From: RUG11247 sp045649485
GTDB taxonomy: Bacteria; Bacillota; Clostridia; Christensenellales; Aristaeellaceae
Length of the DNA stretch: 64,000 nucleotides
Reading direction: 5' to 3'
Assembly: GCA_045649485.1 (NCBI GenBank)
Contig: JAZRPZ010000114.1
Coordinates: 5,320 to 69,319, forward strand
Shown here: positions 41,343 through 49,821 of the stretch, piece after piece
Layout of the letters: each line of letters starts with the position of its first letter
Numbering within the stretch: the stretch's first letter is position 1
The notes under the pieces: model-generated
What the model was told of the DNA's origin: nothing
The model's input: the letters and a program-made list of their open reading frames with translations, nothing else
The model's database searches: none
Position numbers and translations under genes: made by a program

Positions 41343-42566
41343 CTAACCATTATTCAATTTATAATTCGGCATATTTTTTTCACCAAATTTCAAGTTGGCA
41401 CAATTGTTAAACAGTTCAAATAAAATAAATACATAATAGTACTCCGTTACACTCTCAAACAGCATGACGAACAAAACAACAACAAAGCACAAGTTTGTCA
41501 CACATTTCGTACGCACATTTGTCATTCTGCTTATCCTGCTACCATAAGAGAACAACATCATCAAATAGACAACGGCAAGTAGTATTCCTCCATCAAGCAC
41601 GCGCTGAAGCAATTCATTATGTGCATAATTCATTCCGCCACCGGACCACGATGTCCAAAATGTCTGGATTTTAACACCGTACGCGCCATATCCTGTCCAA
41701 AGATGTGTTTTTATCAATTCTAATGCTGATTCCCATACAAACGTTCTGCCGCTATTAAGGAACGCAAAAGCAGTATATATACTTGTACTCTTGAATCGAA
41801 TCAAAAAGAACAGCAACGCAATATTCATCAGAACATACCCTAAAATATATACGCCTGATGGAGCTCTCAAAATTGCTGGCTTTTTAAACAGGTAGATAAC
41901 CATCGTTCCTAAACCCAACAGGATCAAAGAAATAATAGATGCTGAAGTTCGCCCCGTCAACATGACTAAAACAGACAGCACTATTAATAGAATACCTTTT
42001 TTTCTCATATGAGATCCCATTGACGTTTGCATGTATCCAATCCAGATACCGAGAAGGCCTACCTGGCTAGTGACCTGCACATGTCCCCAAAACAAAATCA
42101 GCGTGTCTACTGAAAAGTACTGACCCATAAAAAACTCACTAAAAACAGTCAGTCCCAACACAAAGCTGACAATAAGAATATCGGAGATACATTTGATGAA
42201 ACGCACCTTGTCCTCATTACAACAAAGCGCACAAACAATACACAGGGCCGGTGGTACAAAAAGCTTTTGTAATCCTTCATCTATTCTGCCCTGAGTAAAA
42301 ACCGTTATCAATATAAAAATAAAGCTATATGTAAACATAAACAACATACATTTTGTAAGTTTAGCTCTTCGCTGCGATAATCTAATAACAAGTACAAAAA
42401 AGCTTAGCGCAATCGAAGCATATAGCCATGCAGTAAAAAACAGCTTATACGCTAAAATATATTCAGCAAATCCTCTAGGATATAAAAATGGAATTAATAT
42501 CAAGTAATACAAAAAACTTTTATTGCTCACCTTGATTTTCATTTGAGCAGAAGTTACATTTTGCAT
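41343..42566 (-). CDS. O-antigen/capsule polymerase (Wzy-like)
   Basis: Polytopic protein of 407 aa with about 10-12 helices and a large extracytoplasmic loop containing GYGAYGVKIQTFWTSWSGGG and MNYAHNELLQRVLDGG (near 295-330). That H-N-x-x-L-Q pattern is typical of the Wzy_C/O-antigen ligase family, which polymerises undecaprenyl-linked repeats. Start ATG at 42566 after GGGAGAG; the frame opens further upstream without a ribosome site. Its place beside the flippase supports polymerase rather than ligase. Confidence 0.82.
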   Translation of the reverse strand: MQNVTSAQMKIKVSNKSFLYYLILIPFLYPRGFAEYILAYKLFFTAWLYASIALSFFVLVIRLSQRRAKLTKCMLFMFTYSFIFILITVFTQGRIDEGLQKLFVPPALCIVCALCCNEDKVRFIKCISDILIVSFVLGLTVFSEFFMGQYFSVDTLILFWGHVQVTSQVGLLGIWIGYMQTSMGSHMRKKGILLIVLSVLVMLTGRTSASIISLILLGLGTMVIYLFKKPAILRAPSGVYILGYVLMNIALLFFLIRFKSTSIYTAFAFLNSGRTFVWESALELIKTHLWTGYGAYGVKIQTFWTSWSGGGMNYAHNELLQRVLDGGILLAVVYLMMLFSYGSRISRMTNVRTKCVTNLCFVVVLFVMLFESVTEYYYVFILFELFNNCANLKFGEKNMPNYKLNNG

Positions 42567-42671
42567 CTTTAACTCTCCCATATTCTTATAAATTCCACAT
42601 GCTGAAAGTGATATTGTTTTCCTTATATGCACTCTCATCAGTAGGAAATCGCCAGCATGTCATATCAATCA

Positions 42672-43691
42672 TTACATCCAATTCGTCGTCAGAATTTTGG
42701 GTTCCGGAGAAATTGTAATCTTATCCGCATGCGGGTTTAGATATGATCCAAACCAACTGAAGCTGCTGAACGAAATGATATTATGCTTGCACATAGCCAT
42801 CAGCTGCATATCCCTGAAGCTTTGCGCTCCAGAATTCCAGTCAACATACCTTACTTCTGCGCCTTCTAAGCCCAGTTCTGCCAAATGCGTACGCGCCCAT
42901 TGTATATCTCCCGGGCTGGAAAACACATAAAACACTGGGTCCTTGACTTTTTTACGCATATACTGCACAGCTTTACGATAATATCCACGATCAAAGTACC
43001 TGCGATTCATTTCCAATCCATCTCCTCTTCTGAGATGAACGGATACCGCCGATACTTTGTTAATCGCATCCGCGGCTGCTTTGTTTTTTTCATCAATAAA
43101 ATCCGGAAAACTAAATGCCTCTCTCACTTCTTTATCTATCATCTCAATGCCTGCCCCGCGATACATGTACGACAAAGTATGACCTTCAAATGTATCTTCA
43201 CACGAAACATCAAACGACCGCGACTGTGCGACTGTCATAGGGCGCACATGCGCAATTGCACGTTTCGCAGCTTGTACTATAGGCATAGCAACAATCTGTG
43301 AGACTCTTTTTTTCATCTCGGAGCTTTGCTCCGCTTCTTCAAAATCACCGAAACGGTTTTTCAAATTCAAGCCGTGCTTTCGTAAAACATGAGTGAAACA
43401 TGGCGGATAATTCCAGCTTTTATTCCAGAATTCATACGCTCGAATCTCTTCCATTATATCATGCCACTCCTCATTATTGAACAGCTGCTGGATATTGGGA
43501 AGATGAATTCCGAATATGTTTGGCAGTTCATAGCCATTCCACTGACGAATCACTTCGTTGCATTCCGGAATATCAAAAATGATGGTTTCTATATAGCAAT
43601 TTTCATCAGGATTTGCCTTTTTTACAGCTAAATAGTCGCAATAACCCAACATTTGATTTCCTAATCCAGATTCCATGTGGAGTACCTTCAC
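42672..43691 (-). CDS. Family 11 glycosyltransferase, probable alpha-1,2-fucosyltransferase
   Basis: Transfers L-fucose from GDP-fucose onto the repeat unit. 339 aa. The opening KVLHMESGLGNQMLGYCDYL is the GT11 N-terminus. VSVHLRRGDGLEMNRRYF (HxRRxD motif, near residue 215) binds GDP-sugar, and SFSSFSWFGSYLNP near 315 is the third family motif. Start is GTG at 43691, 5 nt after GGAGG; the ATG nine codons earlier lies ahead of that site and would give a non-family extension. Fkp in the same operon would supply GDP-fucose. Confidence 0.88.
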   Translation of the reverse strand: MKVLHMESGLGNQMLGYCDYLAVKKANPDENCYIETIIFDIPECNEVIRQWNGYELPNIFGIHLPNIQQLFNNEEWHDIMEEIRAYEFWNKSWNYPPCFTHVLRKHGLNLKNRFGDFEEAEQSSEMKKRVSQIVAMPIVQAAKRAIAHVRPMTVAQSRSFDVSCEDTFEGHTLSYMYRGAGIEMIDKEVREAFSFPDFIDEKNKAAADAINKVSAVSVHLRRGDGLEMNRRYFDRGYYRKAVQYMRKKVKDPVFYVFSSPGDIQWARTHLAELGLEGAEVRYVDWNSGAQSFRDMQLMAMCKHNIISFSSFSWFGSYLNPHADKITISPEPKILTTNWM

Positions 43692-43722
43692 AACTACCTC
43701 CGCCTTTCCATAATTCATTAAA

Positions 43723-44448
43723 TCATTTAATTTTAGAAAGTAATCCCTTCAGCCATTTCTTCCATCGACTTACGCGTTCCTGGCCTATAACACGGATAAT
43801 CCTACGCACCAGCCTCCTTTTTCCGGAGAGCCACGTTGCGCTATAATGGTGAATAGAAATAGTTTCACTACACATCAGATTCTCTGCATCTCCAGGCGCA
43901 ATCGGATCAAAATATCTCGGAGGAAACACCACCGTATCCTTTATCTGCTGAATTCCATCGCTATAGACATATCCATGGCGCACAAAAGGCTTCATGTTCA
44001 ACAAAGGACAGGCCATATCCTTGAGATTATCCTCCGAAAAACTGACCGAATCATATTCACGCAGCATTTCTTCAATCATGTTGCTTCCTGCTGCAGCGCC
44101 AAATCCGAGTCCTGTTGTCACATACTTACCCGTTTGTTGAACACCTATAAAGCTGTCATACTTCAGCAGATCATCAATGTTCTTGAGCAGCTCTACATCT
44201 GTATCAAAATAGATACCGCCATTTTCAAAAATAATGCGCAGACGAGCATAATCCGAAACAAACGCCCATTTTTTTGCATTGTAAGCTGCAGACATGAACG
44301 GATGACAATGAACATCGAAATTCGATTCATTCCATTCCTTAATTTCATAATCCGGGCAGAATTTTCTCCATGAAGCGATACATTTCTTCACGTCTGCCGG
44401 CAACGGATTTCCTCCAAACCAGCAATAATGAATCGTTTTCGGTATCAC
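43723..44448 (-). CDS. Capsular GT32-like glycosyltransferase
   Basis: Cytoplasmic membrane-associated transferase, 241 aa. IPKTIHYCWFGGNPLP opens the family. The nucleotide-sugar motif WAFVSDYARLRIIFENGGIY followed by FDTDVELLK gives the DxD (near 92-96). It ends in a basic tail. Start GTG at 44448 lies 7 nt after GGAGG; the ATG seven codons earlier precedes the site. Donor sugar unknown: galactose, mannose and others occur in the family. Confidence 0.85.
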   Translation of the reverse strand: MIPKTIHYCWFGGNPLPADVKKCIASWRKFCPDYEIKEWNESNFDVHCHPFMSAAYNAKKWAFVSDYARLRIIFENGGIYFDTDVELLKNIDDLLKYDSFIGVQQTGKYVTTGLGFGAAAGSNMIEEMLREYDSVSFSEDNLKDMACPLLNMKPFVRHGYVYSDGIQQIKDTVVFPPRYFDPIAPGDAENLMCSETISIHHYSATWLSGKRRLVRRIIRVIGQERVSRWKKWLKGLLSKIK

Positions 44449-44491
44449 AATATCTCCTCCATTAGCCATCTCACAACATCTTCAAGACTAA

Positions 44492-45064
44492 TTATGAACG
44501 TATATCTGCCACTATCGGCTTTATATATTTTGCTGGCACACCGCCGTAAATTGCATTGGATTCTAATGATTTCGTCACTACTGCATTAGCACCAACAGCA
44601 ACATTACTACCAATTGTGCAACCTGCTGTAATTACAACATTTGTACAACACCAGACATTATCACCTATATATACAGGTTCGCATCGATAACTGCCGCGGC
44701 TTTCGAACACGCCATTTAAAAGATCGTGCTCATGATCATAAACCGCCACATTAGAGCCAAACATACAATGATTTCCGATCAAAATCCTATTCATAGCGTA
44801 TATCCTGCAACCGGTGTTAAGATATGCACCTTCACCTATTTCAATCATTGCTCCTGTTAAAGCCTGTAATACACAACCATTATCCAAATACGCGCTTCTG
44901 CGTATATAAATTTTAGCATCCTCTCCTATATCAATCGTACAATTTGCCCCAATATAGACTGGCTTCTCACCGCCACGCTCTACATGGAACCGCTTTCCAT
45001 ATTTTATCTTGAGCAGCATCAATCTCGCATATGATTTTGCATACTTAATAATCTTACCAATCAT
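44492..45064 (-). CDS. Left-handed beta-helix acyltransferase
   Basis: Probable O-acetyltransferase decorating the glycan, 190 aa. Hexapeptide repeats run from about residue 35 to 175 (VYIGANCTIDIGEDAKIYI, MIEIGEGAYLNTGCRIYA, VYIGDNVWCCTNVVITAGC), with catalytic His in AVYDHEHDLL. Its start overlaps the GT4 stop by 4 bp (ATGA), so they are coupled. WbbJ/VatD-like relatives use acetyl-CoA; an amino-sugar N-acyl role cannot be excluded. Confidence 0.85.
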   Translation of the reverse strand: MIGKIIKYAKSYARLMLLKIKYGKRFHVERGGEKPVYIGANCTIDIGEDAKIYIRRSAYLDNGCVLQALTGAMIEIGEGAYLNTGCRIYAMNRILIGNHCMFGSNVAVYDHEHDLLNGVFESRGSYRCEPVYIGDNVWCCTNVVITAGCTIGSNVAVGANAVVTKSLESNAIYGGVPAKYIKPIVADIRS

Positions 45065-46149
45065 AATTCTTCATAATACCTCATATATCGATCAGCAAAC
45101 TTCTCAAACGAAAACTTTTCCGCATAACAGGTGGCCGCAGCTTTCTCCATATTCTCGCGCAGCGTCCAATCCTGCAGCAGACAAAGCACCTTCTCCGCAA
45201 TCTGTTCACTGTTCTTAGAATCTACAAGAAAGCCATTTTCGCCATCGCGGATAATCTCGACAGTACCATCCACAGCGGTTCCGATAACAGTTTTACCGAC
45301 AGAGAATGCCTCAATCGGAGTCAACGGAAGCCCTTCCCAAAGCGAACTGAGCACTATGAAATCCATCTGCGAAATTACATTCTGAATGTCACTGCGATAA
45401 CCTAAAAACACAACATCTTCTTCGACACCAAGCGCCTTCACCTGCTGTCGCAGCATATCTTCATCCTCGCCCTGTCCGACGATAATATACTTTACCATCG
45501 GATATGCCGCCTTCACCGCAGGCAAAGAATCGATAAAATAGCGCATACCCTTCTGTTCGGACAGGCGCCCTACATTTCCAACCAATGCGTATCCCTTTGA
45601 ACGCAATGAATCAAATATTTCAAGCGGCACAAATTCACCATCAAATTTCTCAATAGCATTGTGCAGAACCGTCACCTGATTTTCCGGCAAGCCGTAGAAT
45701 TCCACCAGATTCTGTTTTACTTTCTCACCGCACGCGATCAGATGAGCTCTTCCAAAGACCCAACGTGTCAAACTACGTTTGTCAAAAAACGTATTATGAG
45801 AAGTATTCATAAAAACAAAACGCTTTATTGCAGACAATACTCGTGCATACATCGCAGCCATCCGATGATGCGTATGTACTACCGTAATCCGTTCTTTTCT
45901 AAGAATACGCGCAACTCGAAGAGCGATCTTTATAATTGTCAGTGGAGACTTATTCTCCATATCAGGAATATCATAATGACAAATTCCCATCTCTTTCAAG
46001 CGCTGGACGTTCACACCACCACAGGAACATACAACAATGTTTTTGACCTTAGGCTTCAAAATCTTGCAGAGCTGCAGCACTACGTTTTCAGTTCCGCCTA
46101 AACCCATTGTTCTGGTAAGGAACATAATGTTTTGTTCTTTCAAATTCAT
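45061..46149 (-). CDS. GT4 family glycosyltransferase
   Basis: Retaining GT-B glycosyltransferase, 362 aa. The N-lobe opens LTRTMGLGGTENVVLQLCKI. The C-lobe has GNVGRLSEQKGMRYFIDSL (near 192-210), VIVGQGEDEDMLR and the EX7E motif in SSLWEGLPLTPIEAFSVGKT (near 270-285). Builds one linkage of the repeat unit on the cytoplasmic face. Sugar donor unknown. Confidence 0.9.
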   Translation of the reverse strand: MNLKEQNIMFLTRTMGLGGTENVVLQLCKILKPKVKNIVVCSCGGVNVQRLKEMGICHYDIPDMENKSPLTIIKIALRVARILRKERITVVHTHHRMAAMYARVLSAIKRFVFMNTSHNTFFDKRSLTRWVFGRAHLIACGEKVKQNLVEFYGLPENQVTVLHNAIEKFDGEFVPLEIFDSLRSKGYALVGNVGRLSEQKGMRYFIDSLPAVKAAYPMVKYIIVGQGEDEDMLRQQVKALGVEEDVVFLGYRSDIQNVISQMDFIVLSSLWEGLPLTPIEAFSVGKTVIGTAVDGTVEIIRDGENGFLVDSKNSEQIAEKVLCLLQDWTLRENMEKAAATCYAEKFSFEKFADRYMRYYEEL

Positions 46150-46155
46150 AACTTC

Positions 46156-46893
46156 TTACCTGTATTTCCACATCAGTTTAATGATCTTCATATCATCCAC
46201 AAAATACCGTTTGAACAAGCGCTTGGGCTCCTGCGTAAATCTGTACAGCCACTCAAAACCATGATCACTCATCCAACGCGGTGCACGCTTTACATTGCCA
46301 GCAAGGAAATCCACCGTCGCACCGGCGCATATCGAAACCAATGCATCGTATTTTGCACTGTTCTCATAGATGAATTTTTCCTGTTTAGGACACCCCAAAC
46401 ATGCGATCAACATATCCGGTTTTGCTGCAGAGATTAAATCATTCGTCTTTCTCAACTCTTCAGCATTTTTCTCAAAACCAAACGGAGGCGCATAAGTTCC
46501 AACAATACGAATTCCGGGATACATTTGCTCCAAGCGGGCTTTGGCTTTCTCCGCCACACCATCTTTTCCACCCAAAATAAACAAGCTATATCCCTTCAGA
46601 GCAGCCACCTCACACAGCTTAGGTACCAAATCTGAACCTGATACCTTCGCCTTTACCGGATGCTTATGATGCTTAGCTATCCAGACAAGGGGCTTGCCAT
46701 CCACCAGTGTCATATCCGCCTCATCTGATATTTTTCTGAGAAGCGTATCCGTTTCCATCTTCATAACTACATCAACATTGATCGCCACAACATAAGCCTT
46801 TCGGCGTTCTTTAATCCAGCTTTCGATTACCCCGATGCTTTCATCCAGATCCACATTATTGACATATGTATTAAGGAGAGGTTGCTTATTCAT
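46156..46893 (-). CDS. WecG/TagA/CpsF family glycosyltransferase (GT26)
   Basis: 245 aa membrane-associated transferase that usually adds the second sugar to undecaprenyl-PP-linked sugar. Family motifs: VDVVMKMETDTLLRKISDEA, VDGKPLVWIAKHH with the catalytic Asp (near 62), FILGGKDGVAEKA and LGCPKQEKFI. ICAGATVDFLAGNVKRAPRW lies near the C-terminus. Start ATG at 46893 is 7 nt after AGAAGGA; an ATG seven codons upstream lacks a site. Typical substrate UDP-ManNAc or glucose, not decided here. Confidence 0.9.
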   Translation of the reverse strand: MNKQPLLNTYVNNVDLDESIGVIESWIKERRKAYVVAINVDVVMKMETDTLLRKISDEADMTLVDGKPLVWIAKHHKHPVKAKVSGSDLVPKLCEVAALKGYSLFILGGKDGVAEKAKARLEQMYPGIRIVGTYAPPFGFEKNAEELRKTNDLISAAKPDMLIACLGCPKQEKFIYENSAKYDALVSICAGATVDFLAGNVKRAPRWMSDHGFEWLYRFTQEPKRLFKRYFVDDMKIIKLMWKYR

Positions 46894-46924
46894 AGATACA
46901 TCCTTCTCATTCATCTATTTTGTA

Positions 46925-48202
46925 TTATTCTTTCAGTGCTATCTGTACTGCAGACAAGAGAGAACTTAATTCCTGTTCCGTTTCAATCAAAATCGTCCTA
47001 CACCCTGCTGCTTTACCTGCCAGAACATCATTTTCACTGTCGCCGATCATCCATGAACTGCTCAAATCAATATTAAAATCCTGTGCTGCTTGCAACAACA
47101 TGCCTGGCTTAGGCTTGCGGCATTCACAGTCGATTTTCAATTCAGGAATCTCGCCTTCATATCCCTTATGGGGATGGTGAGGACAGTAATAGATCGCATC
47201 CAGATATACTCCTTTGTATCCCAAAAGAGTCTCCATCTTATTATGGATTTCGCGTAGTTCTCCATCTGTCACTTCTCCGCGAGCGATTACCGGCTGATTA
47301 GTTACAACAATCGCGAGATATCCTGATGCATTGATCTTCCCTATCGCCTCAGCGACCCCGGGCAGCAACTCAAAATCGTCAATATCACGTAGGAAACCAA
47401 CATATTTGTTAATCGTTCCATCGCGGTCAAGGAACACTGCTTTCTGAGTATTTGCCAGATTCTTTTTTGATACAAGTCCTTCCCGGAAATCACGACATAC
47501 GCTTTCATAGCGTTCCGGAGTACCCATATCTTTGACATATTCCGGACTATCATAACAAAACATCTTGCCAGTACCAGCAAGCGGTTTGAGCAGTTGTCTG
47601 TCCAGATCTACTTTCGACGTGGTAATCTCTACATTCAGAACTTCCGGTGAAAGTACATGCAGACCGGCATTCACACGATTACGATACCACTCAGGTCTGT
47701 TGTCTTCCTTCGTGAGCCAGCTCTGGACCGCATTGTTCTCATCCGCAATGATTAATCCACTATCATAAGGGTGGCTGTTAGGGTGAGTAAATAACGTCGC
47801 GATTCCATTCTTTTCTTTGTGATACGCTACAAAGCGTTTGAAATCCACATCAAAAATCGCATCTGCGTTCAGCAGAAGAAAATCCTCTGTCAACTTGTCC
47901 TTTAACTTGAACAAAGCTCCAGCATTCCCCAGAGGTTCTTTCTCAAAGAAATATTCAATGTGTATTCCAAATGGTTTTCCAGTCACAGGCGATATACCAC
48001 TTCCATCACCGAAGTAATCCATAATAATGTTTCCAAGATGGCTTACTGTCAGAATAATATCCGTAAATCCCTGATCACGAAGGCACTCCAGTTCATGTTC
48101 AAGAACCGGCTTCCCTTCAATACGAATCATCGGCTTCGGAATATCACTAGCAACCGATGAAATTCTCGTTCCCCTGCCACCGGCCATAATAACCGTTTTC
48201 AA
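46925..48202 (-). CDS. Fused heptose-1-phosphate guanylyltransferase and heptose bisphosphatase
   Basis: Two-domain enzyme of 425 aa. Residues 1-235 are a nucleotidyltransferase (VIMAGGRGTRISS, KPMIRIEGKPVLEHEL, LLNADAIFDVDF), HddC-like, making GDP-D-glycero-D-manno-heptose. Residues about 250-425 are a HAD-IIIA phosphatase (AVFLDRDGTINK, VVTNQPVIARG, zinc Cys/His set CPHHPHKGYEGE and CECRKPKPGM, MIGDSENDVLAG), GmhB-like. In most bacteria these are separate genes. With hddA it provides three of the four steps of the pathway; the isomerase GmhA is not in the window. Confidence 0.9.
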   Translation of the reverse strand: MKTVIMAGGRGTRISSVASDIPKPMIRIEGKPVLEHELECLRDQGFTDIILTVSHLGNIIMDYFGDGSGISPVTGKPFGIHIEYFFEKEPLGNAGALFKLKDKLTEDFLLLNADAIFDVDFKRFVAYHKEKNGIATLFTHPNSHPYDSGLIIADENNAVQSWLTKEDNRPEWYRNRVNAGLHVLSPEVLNVEITTSKVDLDRQLLKPLAGTGKMFCYDSPEYVKDMGTPERYESVCRDFREGLVSKKNLANTQKAVFLDRDGTINKYVGFLRDIDDFELLPGVAEAIGKINASGYLAIVVTNQPVIARGEVTDGELREIHNKMETLLGYKGVYLDAIYYCPHHPHKGYEGEIPELKIDCECRKPKPGMLLQAAQDFNIDLSSSWMIGDSENDVLAGKAAGCRTILIETEQELSSLLSAVQIALKE

Positions 48203-48254
48203 CGCTATTTCACACCACTCTTTTTGCTAAAATATAAGAAGTAATCCCAGAGGC

Positions 48255-48707
48255 TTACACACCAACCATGCACGCACAATTGCTTTTGACAAAAAAAGCC
48301 ATTCTGACAGAGCACTTAAGAATATAGTCCTCGTACTTTTTGACATTCTGCCTGATCTATCGATAGGCATCTTTATCTACTTGTTTCAGCATTCGTTCAC
48401 AGTCCTTCGTGTTCCAGAAAAGATAGTTTGGAATAACATCCTCCAGACAGAATAGCGCATTCTTCTCACACCACTAACTGATAAGTTCCATACTTACCAA
48501 ACACTTGATATGGCGCTGCATCGAACTACCTTTAGACAAACCACCAGAGATATATCTGTAATGATAGAAGGGATTTTTCATTTGAACGACACATTTCACG
48601 TTTGCCATTACTTCATACACAAAGAATAAATAGTCTGTAATCGCTATTTCACTATTGAAACGTGTGTCGCCTACAATCTCTCTCCAAAAAAACCTCATTT
48701 CATACAA
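48255..48707 (-). pseudogene. Decayed GT2 glycosyltransferase (C-terminal remnant)
   Basis: Between hddA and the hddC-gmhB fusion, a frame from 48707 reads RFNSEIAITDYLFFVYEVM and KNPFYHYRYISGGLSKGSS, the C-terminal half of capsule GT2 enzymes. It hits a stop at 48474. Homologous-looking sequence continues in another frame (CEKNALFCLEDVIPNYLFWN, then DAYR, an in-frame TAG, IRQNVKKYEDYI) to a stop at 48255. The catalytic N-terminal domain is missing. So one deletion, at least one frameshift and a nonsense codon separate it from function. Confidence 0.75.
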
Positions 48708-48789
48708 ACCCGCTCAATTGACGTTCTTAATCTCCGATCGTTTTTAAAACCACATCTGTCCTTCAACTTTACTCCTCGCCTTCCTTCTA

Positions 48790-49791
48790 CTATACCTTCC
48801 ACTCGTAATTTTCAGGAGTATAATGAATGACTCTTGTACCACCATTTTCAAACTCAAACGGTACATGCAGCAGACCTTTCATCGCATCATACATTCTTTT
48901 ACGATTATCCGGTGTGACATAAAACACTAAGAATCCGCCGCCACCAGCACCCAATAGTTTACCACCAAGCGCTCCTGCCGACATTCCCTTCTCATATAAC
49001 ATGTCAATCTCATCAGTGGATACCTTAGAACCAGTCTGACGCTTCAATTTCCAACTATAATCCATCAACCTACCAAATTCATCAAGATCGCTGTTTTTAT
49101 CTGTAAGGATTCCTTCCGCTTGATCTACCAATGCACGCAACTCTCTCAGCTGTGCCCATTTATCCTGCACGGCTACATTATTTGCCATCTGAATATCCGA
49201 AGAAAGGCGAACAAAACCAGTGAAAAACATCATCAAATTGTTATTCAACTGCTTCTTACGTTCAGGAGAAATAATCAGTGGCAATACTTCATATCCATCT
49301 GAATTAAAATTGATGCGGTTAAATCCACCAAAGGAAGCCGCTATCTGATCCTGCCAGCCACCGGCTTCCTCGCACAATACGCGTTCCAGATAAATAGCCT
49401 CGTCAGCCAACTTCTTTTTATCCGCATACTTACCCTTCAACGCATAAAAAGCATTGAGCAGTCCAACTGCAAACGAACTGCTTGTGCCCAATCCGGAACG
49501 TGCCGGAAGATCCGCCTCATAAGTCAAACGAATCTCATGCATATCCAGCATCTTCATTGCATTGCGAACCACCGGATGTTCAATATCTTCAATCCTCGTT
49601 ACGCGTTCAATTTTTGAATAAGAAAGCTCCGTAGAATAATCAAAGAATCTTGGCAGATGCCGAACATTGACATAGCAATACTTATCAAATGTTGCCGAAA
49701 GGACAGCGCCACCATTCTCTCTAAAAAAGTCTTCCATGTCCGTCCCGCCACCAAAGAACGACATACGAAACGGTGTTTTAGTTATAATCAT
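48790..49791 (-). CDS. hddA: D-glycero-alpha-D-manno-heptose-7-phosphate kinase
   Basis: GHMP kinase, 333 aa, phosphorylating C1 of heptose-7-phosphate on the way to GDP-heptose. ITKTPFRMSFFGGGTDMEDF opens the HddA family. The ATP loop LPARSGLGTSSSFAVGLLN is near residue 95-113, with EEAGGWQDQIAASFGG after it and LLGAGGGGFLVFY in the C-terminal motif (near 280). Start ATG at 49791 with AAGGAGA upstream. It partners the fused HddC-GmhB one (decayed) gene downstream. Confidence 0.92.
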   Translation of the reverse strand: MIITKTPFRMSFFGGGTDMEDFFRENGGAVLSATFDKYCYVNVRHLPRFFDYSTELSYSKIERVTRIEDIEHPVVRNAMKMLDMHEIRLTYEADLPARSGLGTSSSFAVGLLNAFYALKGKYADKKKLADEAIYLERVLCEEAGGWQDQIAASFGGFNRINFNSDGYEVLPLIISPERKKQLNNNLMMFFTGFVRLSSDIQMANNVAVQDKWAQLRELRALVDQAEGILTDKNSDLDEFGRLMDYSWKLKRQTGSKVSTDEIDMLYEKGMSAGALGGKLLGAGGGGFLVFYVTPDNRKRMYDAMKGLLHVPFEFENGGTRVIHYTPENYEWKV

Positions 49792-49821
49792 TGTAATCTC
49801 CTTTTTCCTATTGCAGAACTA

